Shown here piece by piece: positions 1 to 5,600 of a stretch of DNA of 6,638 nt. The translations under genes and the position numbers were made by a program. The stretch is from a bacterium. Lineage in GTDB: Bacteria; Patescibacteriota; Minisyncoccia; Phycocordibacterales; UBA5272. The notes beneath the pieces were generated by a model. That model was not told the DNA's origin. It saw only the letters and a list, made by a program, of their open reading frames with translations, and did no database searches. Location of the stretch: NCBI GenBank assembly GCA_023267475.1, contig JAHFND010000027.1:1-6638 (forward strand), given 5' to 3'. How positions within the stretch are numbered: the stretch's first letter is position 1; every line of letters begins with the position of its first letter.

Positions 1-247
1 CAGGAAGAAGCGCAAAGATGCGTTCAGGGTTTGTGTCGACAAAAATTTGAGAGTCCATTTGTTTACAATAACAAAAAATGAAAGAGTTGGGAAGAAAATG
101 AAAGAGGCCGCACTGTGATGGCGCGGCCGGTTGATCGGATTCGTTGGCGCTGTGCGTCAACGCTTTGTACAACTCATGGAGTTCTCTGTACTGGTCTTCA
201 CCAGTCAGATACCACATCATCTTGTAGTAAGTCTCGAGTGTCTTCAT
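1..247 (-). CDS. Hypothetical protein, N-terminal part, runs off left edge
   Basis: An ATG at 245-247 opens a frame that stays open for 82 codons to the window edge, so the gene is partial. An AAAGGAG ribosome site (255-261) lies seven bases before the ATG, and a promoter-like sequence precedes it, so initiation here is well supported. The protein begins MKTLETYYKMMWYLTGEDQY, a hydrophilic helix-like start rich in Tyr, Met and Glu. From about residue 40 it changes to Pro, Phe and Cys with no evident pattern. That change coincides with a terminator-like hairpin (106-128), so the true gene may be shorter or frameshifted, although no stop is visible in this frame. A competing plus-strand frame ends at TGA 116-118 but has no visible start. 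I do not recognise the protein and see no signal peptide or membrane segment. Confidence 0.5.
   Translation of the reverse strand, partial: MKTLETYYKMMWYLTGEDQYRELHELYKALTHSANESDQPAAPSQCGLFHFLPNSFIFCYCKQMDSQIFVDTNPERIFALLP
75..106. repeat. 12-bp direct repeat AAAATGAAAGAG
   Basis: AAAATGAAAGAG occurs at 75-86 and again at 95-106, exactly 20 bases apart. On the minus strand the two copies form the T-rich tract after the GC hairpin. The role is unknown; it may be slippage or a local duplication in low-complexity sequence. Confidence 0.4.
91..128 (-). terminator. Terminator-like GC hairpin inside the left ORF
   Basis: On the minus strand GGCCGC (128-123) pairs with GCGGCC (111-106) across an 11-base loop, followed by a T-rich stretch TCTTTCATTTTCTT. 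It has the form of a rho-independent terminator, but it lies within an open reading frame and the T tract is interrupted. It could be the true end of the small gene's transcript or a chance hairpin. Confidence 0.3.
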
Positions 248-278
248 TAAACTACTCCTTTAGAAGTTGGTCTTATGT

Positions 279-306
279 ATGCTAACACATAATATTTAAA
301 AAACAA
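279..306 (-). promoter_or_regulatory. Promoter for the left-edge small gene
   Basis: On the minus strand a TTGTTT box (306-301) is followed after 16 bases by TAGCAT (284-279), preceded by TG to make an extended -10. Predicted transcription would start near 272 and give a leader of about 25 bases that includes the AAAGGAG ribosome site. The match to consensus is moderate. Confidence 0.4.
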
Positions 307-322
307 GGAATAGTATTTCAAT

Positions 323-366
323 ATAAAAGAAAACAAGGCAAGCTGGATAGCTGCCTTGTATTTTTT
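323..366 (-). terminator. Strong bidirectional terminator after the 175-aa gene
   Basis: ACAAGGCA (333-340) pairs perfectly with TGCCTTGT (352-359). An inner GCT/AGC extension (342-344 with 349-351) closes a GGAT loop with one bulged A. The minus strand then runs into TTTTCTTTTAT and the plus strand into ATTTTTT, so it would work in either direction. It lies just downstream of the gene ending at 390 and separates it from the next promoter. Confidence 0.85.
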
Positions 367-389
367 CAAACGGCGAGATTATGCCCGCC

Positions 390-917
390 TTATTCAACCA
401 AGAATCTCTTGACGAGAGTTCCTTTCGGAACGAGGAATTCATAGCTGGTCATTTTGTCTCCGATGGGTTTGAAGTGATTCCTCATCCAGTCGGACTGGAA
501 TACTTCTTTTTTTGTTACCAGTTCGGCGTCCTCGCGATCTTCTTCTAATATTATGGATTTTTCTACTTCGACTTTTCCTTTTTTGTAACCATCTCCCAGC
601 TGTTGGTAGAAGGTGTAGTATTCAATTTGGTTAATTGACACCGTACCGATGGTGAATGAACCAGAGGTTATGTCTTTGTCTCTCATACTGACTATTTTCA
701 TCTTCGAGTGGACCACCTTGTCTTTAGGTAGAGACGATGACAACATCCAATGGATGACGAAGACTAAAACAGTCGACAGCGCCCACGCGATTGCGTGGTA
801 CATAATGATTTCCATGTTAGGGATGCTTGTTGAATTATTCTTAAGGAAGCGGGAAACTAGTACTGATGCCAGAAGGCCTACTACGATGATGACTATCACA
901 ATAGGGGGGACGTTCAT
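390..917 (-). CDS. Two-helix membrane protein of unknown function
   Basis: This 175-residue protein has a hydrophobic helix at about residues 5-24, a second at 36-58, and a soluble C-terminal domain of about 115 residues. Two helices this close predict a hairpin with both ends on the same side of the membrane. The soluble part carries SGSFTIGTVSINQIEYYTFY (about 85-104), a lysine-rich YKKGKVEVEK segment, and an ending with YEFLVPKGTLVK. This pattern resembles, from memory, a widespread uncharacterised family in phages and bacteria (glycine turn, YY-x-x-Y, VPKGT near the C terminus); I could not test that. The start is supported by AAGGA eight bases before the ATG. It is a single-gene unit with its own promoter and terminator. 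Codons such as GTC, TCC and GAC look more frequent than in the neighbouring topA. Confidence 0.85.
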   Translation of the reverse strand: MNVPPIVIVIIVVGLLASVLVSRFLKNNSTSIPNMEIIMYHAIAWALSTVLVFVIHWMLSSSLPKDKVVHSKMKIVSMRDKDITSGSFTIGTVSINQIEYYTFYQQLGDGYKKGKVEVEKSIILEEDREDAELVTKKEVFQSDWMRNHFKPIGDKMTSYEFLVPKGTLVKRFLVE

Positions 918-956
918 TTCTTAATTCCTTTTTAGACTTTATTTCAATTAGTGTAT

Positions 957-969
957 GTGCCATCGGCAC
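957..969 (-). repeat. Short hairpin GTGCC-ATC-GGCAC in the 5' leader
   Basis: A perfect 5-bp inverted repeat with a three-base loop lies just downstream of the predicted -10 box and about 40 bases before the ATG of the 175-residue gene. It could be an operator half-site pair or a leader RNA hairpin. It is too short to decide. Confidence 0.35.
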
Positions 970-979
970 TCCAATTAAT

Positions 980-1007
980 ACTATATCACTTATTTATTAA
1001 AAGTCAA
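980..1007 (-). promoter_or_regulatory. Promoter of the 175-aa membrane protein gene
   Basis: On the minus strand TTGACT (1007-1002) is followed by a 16-base spacer and TATAGT (985-980); TAGTAT at an 18-base spacing overlaps it. Both boxes are near consensus, so this is among the best promoters in the window. It lies in the AT-rich gap after topA and gives a leader of about 55 bases. No terminator for topA is visible between 1056 and this promoter, so topA transcripts may continue into the gene. Confidence 0.65.
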
Positions 1008-1056
1008 TATTGTTATATATTATTTATGTGTTAAATAAAAAATATTTTAACCATGC

Positions 1057-3267
1057 TTATGTATTTGTTTCTAGTTTGTGTGGATTATGATTCGGACAAG
1101 TTTTATCTGAACATCTTTCTGGAATTGTTTTGGTTCCCTCCATCATTAATTCTCCACATAAAGTGCCGTCATCTTTTTTGTAATTACAACGATTTCCAGT
1201 TGGTCTGGTTTTTATAATGTGTTTACAATCTGGATAATTTGAACAAGAATAAAATACTCCGAACCTTCCTTTTCTTTCTTCCATGTATCCGTCTTTACAT
1301 TTATTACATGCGACTCCTGTAGAGTTTGCTTTACGCATTTCTTCATCTTGTTCTATATATTTACACTTTGGATAATTTGAACATGCAATAAACTTTCCAT
1401 AACGTCCATCACGTTCCATCAGTTCTCCTTTACCACACTTAGGACAATCTTTTCCAAGCTTCTTCGGTCCTTCCATAATACTTCCATCGATTTTTCTAGC
1501 ACCCATACAATCTGGATATCTAGAACAAGAATAAAACTTTCCATTGCGTGCAAGTTTAATAACCATAGTTGCATCACACAGTGGGCACTTCATTCCATCA
1601 GGCGCGTCTCCCATGCTTGTAGCTTTCTCTAGTTTTTCTTTTGATTTTACATCTTTAAGAAATGGTCCGTAGAAATCTTTTAATATTTTTAGGTATGTAG
1701 TTTTTCCTTCGGCGATTGTGTCTAACTTATTTTCCATATCTGCTGTAAAGGTATCACTTATATAAGAAGGGAAGTGTTCTTCAAGGAAAGAGATAACCAC
1801 TTCACCTGTGTCTGTTGGGTATAGTGCTTTATTTATTTTCTCTACATAACCACGCGCTTCGATAGTCGAAAGAATCGATGCATAAGTAGAAGGACGTCCA
1901 ATATCACGTTTTTCGAGTTCTTTGATTAAACCGGCTTCAGAATATCTGTTCGGTGGGAGTGTAGCTTTTTCTATTGATTGAAGAGTTTTTAGATTTAACT
2001 CGTCTCCCTTTTTAAGTTCTGGTAGATTTACATCATCTCCACGAGCATCTTGGTCTACTAGTAACCATCCAGGTGACATTACTACTGATCCTGTAACAGA
2101 AAAGTTCGGAATACTTTTTGAGTGAATGTTTGCAGTTACTTTACTGCGTTTTAATTTTGCATCTGCCATTTGTGAAGAAACTGTTCTTTCCCAGATTAAA
2201 GAATAGAGACGTTTTTCATCATCAGTTGTTCCAGCACTACGAGATGTCGCATGCGTTGGGCGTATCGCTTCGTGAGCTTCTTGTGCATTCTTTGATTTAG
2301 TTTTGTATTGTCTTATGTTTACTAATTCTTTTCCATAATTTTTTTCAATTACAGTTGCGATTTCTCCGAGTGCGGTTTGAGATAGAGTTGTACTATCTGT
2401 ACGCATGTATGTAATGAATCCTTTTTCATACAATTTCTGTGCGATACCCATAGTACGAGATGGTGCATAACCAAGACGAGATGATGCAGTCTGTTGAAGA
2501 GTAGAAGTAGTAAATGGTGCACGTGGTGAACGTGATACGTCTGTACTTTCTACAGAGACAACTTCCCATGAATTATTTTTCCCTTCCTTTACTATTCTCT
2601 CGGCTTCTTTTTTATCGCGAGGTTCTACTTCACAATCAAGTTGTAATGTATAAGTTTTACTTTCTTTCATTTTTCCAACGGTCGAAAACTCTCCAGCGAT
2701 TACATAATATGTCTCTGGTACGAATGCACGTATCTCACGCTCGCGTTCCATTATTATGCGAAGAGCAGGGGATTGCACACGACCAGCAGATAATCCGTAG
2801 CGTACCTTTTTCCAAATTATTCCTGAGAGATCATAACCTACTAATCTATCTAGCACGCGACGAGCCTCTTGTGCTTCTTTTAAATTCATATCTATTTCAC
2901 GTGGATGTTTGAGTGCCTCAATAATAGCCTCCTTAGTGATTTCATGGAAAGCCACACGCTTTGCACCTTTTAAGTTACAAGCCTCTTGTATATGCCATGC
3001 TATGGCTTCACCTTCACGGTCAGGGTCGGTTGCTAGGTATACTTCACTTGCTTTCTTTGCGAGAGATTTAATATCAGAAATTACTTTTTCTTTTCCAGTA
3101 CTTACTTCGTAATGTGGTACGAATCCAGCTTCTATGTCCACTGCTTTTTTATTACTTTTAGGAAGGTCACGAATATGACCAATAGACGCACGCACTTCAT
3201 ATGCGCCGTCTAGATATTTTGATATAGTTTTTGCCTTTGATGGACTTTCTACTATTAATAGTTTCAT
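1057..3267 (-). CDS. topA: DNA topoisomerase I (type IA)
   Basis: This enzyme relaxes negatively supercoiled DNA by cutting one strand through a 5'-phosphotyrosine link and passing the other strand. The 736-residue protein begins MKLLIVESPSKAKTI, the TOPRIM domain with Glu7 and the acidic triad D81-x-D83-x-E85 in ATDPDREGE. The catalytic Tyr287 lies in GFITYMRTDS, followed by the conserved EAHEAIRPT and LIKELEKRDIGRPSTYA segments. The C terminus carries four cysteine clusters of zinc-finger type: C561/564/581/587, C608/611/629/635, C654/657/675/681 and C694/704/719/724. All catalytic residues I checked are present and the length is normal for bacterial TopA. The ATG lies 19 bases after the dprA stop with no Shine-Dalgarno site, so translation probably depends on coupling or an unstructured AT-rich start. 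The dprA-topA order is common in bacteria. Confidence 0.98.
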   Translation of the reverse strand: MKLLIVESPSKAKTISKYLDGAYEVRASIGHIRDLPKSNKKAVDIEAGFVPHYEVSTGKEKVISDIKSLAKKASEVYLATDPDREGEAIAWHIQEACNLKGAKRVAFHEITKEAIIEALKHPREIDMNLKEAQEARRVLDRLVGYDLSGIIWKKVRYGLSAGRVQSPALRIIMEREREIRAFVPETYYVIAGEFSTVGKMKESKTYTLQLDCEVEPRDKKEAERIVKEGKNNSWEVVSVESTDVSRSPRAPFTTSTLQQTASSRLGYAPSRTMGIAQKLYEKGFITYMRTDSTTLSQTALGEIATVIEKNYGKELVNIRQYKTKSKNAQEAHEAIRPTHATSRSAGTTDDEKRLYSLIWERTVSSQMADAKLKRSKVTANIHSKSIPNFSVTGSVVMSPGWLLVDQDARGDDVNLPELKKGDELNLKTLQSIEKATLPPNRYSEAGLIKELEKRDIGRPSTYASILSTIEARGYVEKINKALYPTDTGEVVISFLEEHFPSYISDTFTADMENKLDTIAEGKTTYLKILKDFYGPFLKDVKSKEKLEKATSMGDAPDGMKCPLCDATMVIKLARNGKFYSCSRYPDCMGARKIDGSIMEGPKKLGKDCPKCGKGELMERDGRYGKFIACSNYPKCKYIEQDEEMRKANSTGVACNKCKDGYMEERKGRFGVFYSCSNYPDCKHIIKTRPTGNRCNYKKDDGTLCGELMMEGTKTIPERCSDKTCPNHNPHKLETNT

Positions 3268-3286
3268 GGTGACAATAGAATGTACT

Positions 3287-4183
3287 TTACACTATTCTTC
3301 TCACTTCGCCAAATGTTTCTTGTATTTTACCTTTCATTTCAAGTGAAGAAAGTGTGATTAAAAACTTCGAAGGGTTTAGTTTACTTTCTATAAGTAGTGC
3401 ATCTTTTTCTTTTGGTTCTATAAGTAAATCCATTATTATTTTTTCTTCATTAGAATAATTTTCAGTTTGTATTTCTTTTTCTTTTTTTGATAAGTGAAGT
3501 AGTGAGAATAAATCATCTTCATTTGTGACTATATAAGCACCATCACGAATTAAGGTATTTGTACCTACTGATGTAGGGGAAAATATTTCTCCAGGAATTG
3601 CGCCTATATCTCTACCTAGCTCAAGAGCAATGCGTGCAGTAATTAGAGTTCCTGATTTTTCTTCTGCTTCTACTATTAATACTGCATCTGATAATGCAGC
3701 CACTATTCTATTTCTTGCGGGGAATGTCCACTGGGCTGCTTCTGTAAGGGGAGAGAGTTCTGATATTAAAAGTCCACCGGAATCTACTATCTCTTCTGCA
3801 AGATTAAGGTGTGTCGATGGATACATTACTTTTTTATCCAATCCATTTCCAAGTATCGCAAAAGTTTTTAGATTATTTTTTAAAGCGGAAATATGAGCTA
3901 TGCTATCTATTCCATGAGCAAGACCAGAGACTATAATCACCTCTTCACCTTCTAATAAACTTATTAATTTTTCAATCGCTTGTTTTCCATATTGAGTATG
4001 TTTTCGTGAGCCGACTACTGTTAAAATTCTTGGAGTAGACCTTCCGTATTCATCTAACTTTATTTCCGGTAAGACTCCTGCTATATAGATTTGTTCCGGT
4101 ACATCATGTAGTTGTAATAATCTTGCAAGGAGTGGATGGTCAGAAAATTTTTCTCGAGGAATTATTGTGATTGGAAACTGCAT
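3287..4183 (-). CDS. dprA: DNA-processing protein DprA/Smf
   Basis: DprA binds incoming single-stranded DNA during natural transformation and loads RecA. The protein has 298 residues from the ATG at 4181-4183. A TTG five codons upstream (4198) is a less likely start. Counting from the ATG, the Rossmann-like domain shows VVGSRKHTQYG (about 56-66), SGLAHGIDSIAH (86-97), LGNGLDKKVMYPS (111-123), FPARNRI (154-160) and EAEEKSGTLITA (172-183), then GAIPGEIFSPTSVGTN. These are the signature blocks of the family. The last 55 residues or so look like the usual winged-helix domain. There is no N-terminal SAM-like domain, as in short DprA proteins. No ribosome site precedes the ATG, and a TATACT box is placed so that the mRNA could be leaderless. 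topA follows 19 bases later, probably in the same operon. Confidence 0.95.
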   Translation of the reverse strand: MQFPITIIPREKFSDHPLLARLLQLHDVPEQIYIAGVLPEIKLDEYGRSTPRILTVVGSRKHTQYGKQAIEKLISLLEGEEVIIVSGLAHGIDSIAHISALKNNLKTFAILGNGLDKKVMYPSTHLNLAEEIVDSGGLLISELSPLTEAAQWTFPARNRIVAALSDAVLIVEAEEKSGTLITARIALELGRDIGAIPGEIFSPTSVGTNTLIRDGAYIVTNEDDLFSLLHLSKKEKEIQTENYSNEEKIIMDLLIEPKEKDALLIESKLNPSKFLITLSSLEMKGKIQETFGEVRRIV

Positions 4184-4189
4184 GTATAA

Positions 4190-4219
4190 AGTATACAAGA
4201 GTTAATTTTAATTTATAAA
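4190..4219 (-). promoter_or_regulatory. Candidate dprA-topA promoter giving a leaderless mRNA
   Basis: TATACT (4195-4190) matches five of six -10 positions. Six bases separate it from the ATG, so the usual start point, seven bases downstream, is the A of the ATG. The -35 region is weak (TTTATA, 4219-4214) and overlaps the T tract of the upstream terminator. No Shine-Dalgarno site exists, which fits a leaderless start. Confidence 0.45.
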
Positions 4220-4277
4220 AAAAGATCCCGCATCATTGCGAGAGAGGTTTTAAGTTCTTTCGTTTTAATACGGGATC
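4217..4277 (-). terminator. Terminator of the 276-aa membrane gene
   Basis: On the minus strand GATCCCG (4277-4271) pairs with CGGGATC (4230-4224) and is followed directly by seven Ts (4223-4217), the form of a rho-independent terminator. The 40-base interior is unusually long for a simple loop. It contains a partly paired CGAAAGAA/CTCTCTCG helix, so the structure is probably two stacked stems. It isolates the upstream gene from dprA. Confidence 0.75.
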
Positions 4278-4299
4278 ATACTTACGGAAGAGTGCGATT

Positions 4300-4326
4300 G
4301 GTAAAATCTTAGAAACAGATTTTACC
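4300..4326. repeat. Perfect 10-bp inverted repeat over a stop codon
   Basis: GGTAAAATCT (4300-4309) and AGATTTTACC (4317-4326) are exact inverted copies around a seven-base TAGAAAC centre. The TAA stop (4311-4309) of the 276-residue gene lies at the centre-arm boundary. In RNA it would form a stable hairpin covering the stop and the last five codons. No T tract follows, so it is not the terminator, which lies about 20 bases further on. It may protect the 3' end or act as a protein site. Confidence 0.7.
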
Positions 4327-5139
4327 TTCACCACGCGCTATCGTAAGTAGGGTCATATTTTCTGGGAGTCTTTTCGGTTCTGTTTTCATGATGTGTGACC
4401 ATGAGGATGTTCCAAGTTTATTGACTGGAAGATAGACTTGGACAGAGTCCTCTATATTTTCCATCGATACTGGTAACGACTGAATTATTATCGCCGAGGC
4501 TTTTTCTCCTTCGATCGGTGTACATTTTCCAGCTTCCGTCCACCGCATGGAATTAATTACTGATTGTTCTGGAAAATTAATCCAGTTTCTTAATCGATCC
4601 TTCGGATAGAAATGATTGCACCATACTCCAGCCAATAAAGCGACAAGGATGATTCGCGTGCCAAACTCTTGATGATTCTTTGGCTTGAAAGATAATCCGA
4701 TGAGAGCTCTTAAGTCAAGTATCAAAAACGATGTATCGACATTTTTTCTTGGTAGACGATCGTCTTTGAATAGGTGAACAAGAGATCCAGAGGGTAATGT
4801 TTTTGATGAATTGTTTTTTTGTATCGAAACCCTCCAACCGAAATGAAGTCCTTGTTCCCACCCAAGCAGGTTTCCAAGTTCGCTCAAGAGCGGGATAAGA
4901 ACTGGGAGTAGATAGAAACCATTTTCCCAAAAGTGGTTTAGATCTTCTTCCATCCAGATCAGTCGACCTCTTTCTCCCGCCGGTATTATCACTAGAGAAC
5001 GTAGGATAAAACCGGAAAGACAAAGTATGGTCAACTGTATGGCATAGATATTCCAGAAGACGAAGGACAGATACCAAAACATCCAAGGTGATATCAACAT
5101 TAAAGTCAGTATCACCCCTTCTAACTTGTTGATCTTCAT
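4309..5139 (-). CDS. Membrane protein of unknown function, faint SPFH/band-7 resemblance
   Basis: I do not recognise this 276-residue protein. Hydrophobic helices lie at about residues 8-29 and 31-51, with a third apolar stretch at 73-93 and another at 161-174. Directly after the second helix comes VIIPAGERGRLIWMEED (50-66), then NGFYLLPVLIP and GLHFGWRVSI. This order (membrane anchor, P-x-G-x-x-G, then a GLHF-type segment) recalls the beginning of SPFH/band-7 (stomatin, prohibitin) domains, but the rest does not align by eye and the resemblance may be chance. The C-terminal 100 residues are soluble. The ATG is backed by AGAGGA (5148-5153) eight bases upstream. The gene stands alone between a tRNA-Lys gene and its own terminator. 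Its codon use, with many TCG, CTC and GGT codons, looks less AT-driven than that of dprA and topA. Confidence 0.75.
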   Translation of the reverse strand: MKINKLEGVILTLMLISPWMFWYLSFVFWNIYAIQLTILCLSGFILRSLVIIPAGERGRLIWMEEDLNHFWENGFYLLPVLIPLLSELGNLLGWEQGLHFGWRVSIQKNNSSKTLPSGSLVHLFKDDRLPRKNVDTSFLILDLRALIGLSFKPKNHQEFGTRIILVALLAGVWCNHFYPKDRLRNWINFPEQSVINSMRWTEAGKCTPIEGEKASAIIIQSLPVSMENIEDSVQVYLPVNKLGTSSWSHIMKTEPKRLPENMTLLTIARGEGKICF

Positions 5140-5173
5140 GAAGATTGTCCTCTTAGGAAGAAGTATCAGTTAG

Positions 5174-5210
5174 TGACAGGGTACATATTTAATAGAATAC
5201 TGTCATACAG
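5174..5210. repeat. Inverted repeat upstream of the 276-aa gene
   Basis: TGACAG (5174-5179) is inverted at CTGTCA (5200-5205). The latter lies within CTGTCATACAG (5200-5210), itself a short palindrome with a three-base centre. The element sits in the 97-base gap between tRNA-Lys and the gene start, where a promoter is expected. A regulator site is possible but unproven. I see no convincing -10/-35 pair in this gap. Confidence 0.3.
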
Positions 5211-5215
5211 AATAT

Positions 5216-5236
5216 AAAAAGGCAAATATAGATTTG
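5216..5236 (-). terminator. Weak terminator after tRNA-Lys
   Basis: Directly after the tRNA discriminator base the minus strand reads CAAAT-CTAT-ATTTG, a 5-bp AT-rich hairpin, then CC and five Ts (5220-5216). The stem is short and weak, so termination would be partial, and tRNA-Lys transcription may supply the membrane protein gene downstream. Confidence 0.35.
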
Positions 5237-5309
5237 TGCCCCCAGTAGGGATCGAACCTACGACCTGCGGATTAAGAGTCCGATGCTCTACCAGCTGAGC
5301 TATAGGGGC
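5237..5309 (-). tRNA. tRNA-Lys (anticodon CUU)
   Basis: The 73-base sequence folds as a full cloverleaf. Acceptor GCCCCTA pairs with TGGGGGC with one G-T wobble, the D stem is GCTC/GAGC, the anticodon loop is CTCTTAA with CTT at 34-36, and the T arm is GTAGG-TTCGATC-CCTAC. The discriminator is A. The 3' CCA is not encoded (the next bases are CAA), so a nucleotidyltransferase must add it. Confidence 0.96.
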
Positions 5310-5326
5310 ATATACACGTGGAAGAT

Positions 5327-5355
5327 ACTATACCACGAGACGAATAAATTTTCTA
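5327..5355 (-). promoter_or_regulatory. Promoter of tRNA-Lys
   Basis: TAGAAA (5355-5350) is followed by a 17-base spacer and TATAGT (5332-5327) on the minus strand. The -10 box ends 17 bases before the tRNA, giving a short 5' leader of about ten bases for RNase P to remove. Confidence 0.6.
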
Positions 5356-5373
5356 GAGTGTTTGTGCGAATTA

Positions 5374-5382
5374 TGTTAGAAT
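5374..5382 (+). promoter_or_regulatory. Extended -10 promoter of tRNA-Cys/tRNA-Leu
   Basis: TGTTAGAAT (5374-5382) matches the extended -10 form (TG-n-TATAAT with one change). No clear -35 box lies 17 bases upstream, which extended -10 promoters tolerate. It lies 30 bases before tRNA-Cys and is divergent from the tRNA-Lys promoter in the same 100-base gap. Confidence 0.45.
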
Positions 5383-5412
5383 AAAAAAACTTTTAAAGAC
5401 TAAAAGTAATAA

Positions 5413-5489
5413 GGCGCGGTGGCGAAGTGGTCTAACGCTGCGGTTTGCAAAACCGTCATTCGTGGGTTCAAATCCCACCCGTGCCTCCA
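5413..5489 (+). tRNA. tRNA-Cys (anticodon GCA), CCA encoded
   Basis: Acceptor GGCGCGG pairs with CCGTGCC with one G-T wobble. The anticodon stem is GCGGT/ACCGT with loop TTGCAAA, giving anticodon GCA. The variable loop is CATTC and the T arm is GTGGG-TTCAAAT-CCCAC. The discriminator is T (U73), the expected identity base for cysteine tRNA. Unlike the other three tRNAs here, the 3' CCA (5487-5489) is encoded. It is probably co-transcribed with the tRNA-Leu 26 bases downstream. Confidence 0.96.
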
Positions 5490-5504
5490 GTTACTTTGTA
5501 ACTG
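5488..5504 (+). repeat. 7-bp hairpin between tRNA-Cys and tRNA-Leu
   Basis: CAGTTAC (5488-5494) pairs perfectly with GTAACTG (5498-5504) around a TTT loop, beginning inside the encoded CCA of tRNA-Cys. No T tract follows, so it is more likely a processing or spacing hairpin in the dicistronic tRNA precursor than a terminator. Confidence 0.5.
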
Positions 5505-5515
5505 ATACAACACCT

Positions 5516-5598
5516 GCCCGGGTGATGGAATGGTAGACATAAAGGACTTAAAATCCTTGGTTGGAAACGACGTGCGGGTTCGAGTCCCGCCCTGGGCA
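5516..5598 (+). tRNA. tRNA-Leu (anticodon UAA)
   Basis: This is a class II tRNA. Acceptor GCCCGGG pairs with CCTGGGC, the D stem is ATG/CAT, and the anticodon stem is AAGGA/TCCTT with loop CTTAAAA and anticodon TAA. The long variable arm is GTTG-GAAA-CGAC with one wobble, and the T arm is GCGGG-TTCGAGT-CCCGC. The discriminator is A, as expected for leucine. CCA is not encoded. Its 3' end lies two bases from the stop codon of the oppositely oriented pseudouridine synthase gene, so no terminator can fit between them. Confidence 0.96.
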
Positions 5599-5600
5599 CA

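Noticed and set aside
2..118. Plus-strand frame open from the left edge to TGA at 116-118
   Set aside because: It is only 38 codons with no visible start and overlaps a minus-strand frame that has a promoter and ribosome site. It is kept only as an alternative.
649..924. 91-codon plus-strand frame over the 175-residue membrane gene
   Set aside because: It is antisense to a better supported gene with promoter, ribosome site and terminator. No ribosome site precedes it and the peptide looks random.
2118..3112. Plus-strand frames of 60, 132 and 67 codons over topA
   Set aside because: They are shadows of a complete topA with all catalytic motifs, and none has a start signal.
3630..3896. 88-codon plus-strand frame over dprA
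   Set aside because: It lies antisense to conserved dprA motifs with no start signal of its own.
4715..5086. 123-codon minus-strand frame inside the 276-residue gene
   Set aside because: It overlaps in another frame, has no ribosome site, and its composition is low in hydrophobic pattern and rich in Ser, Thr and Arg, as expected for an out-of-frame read.
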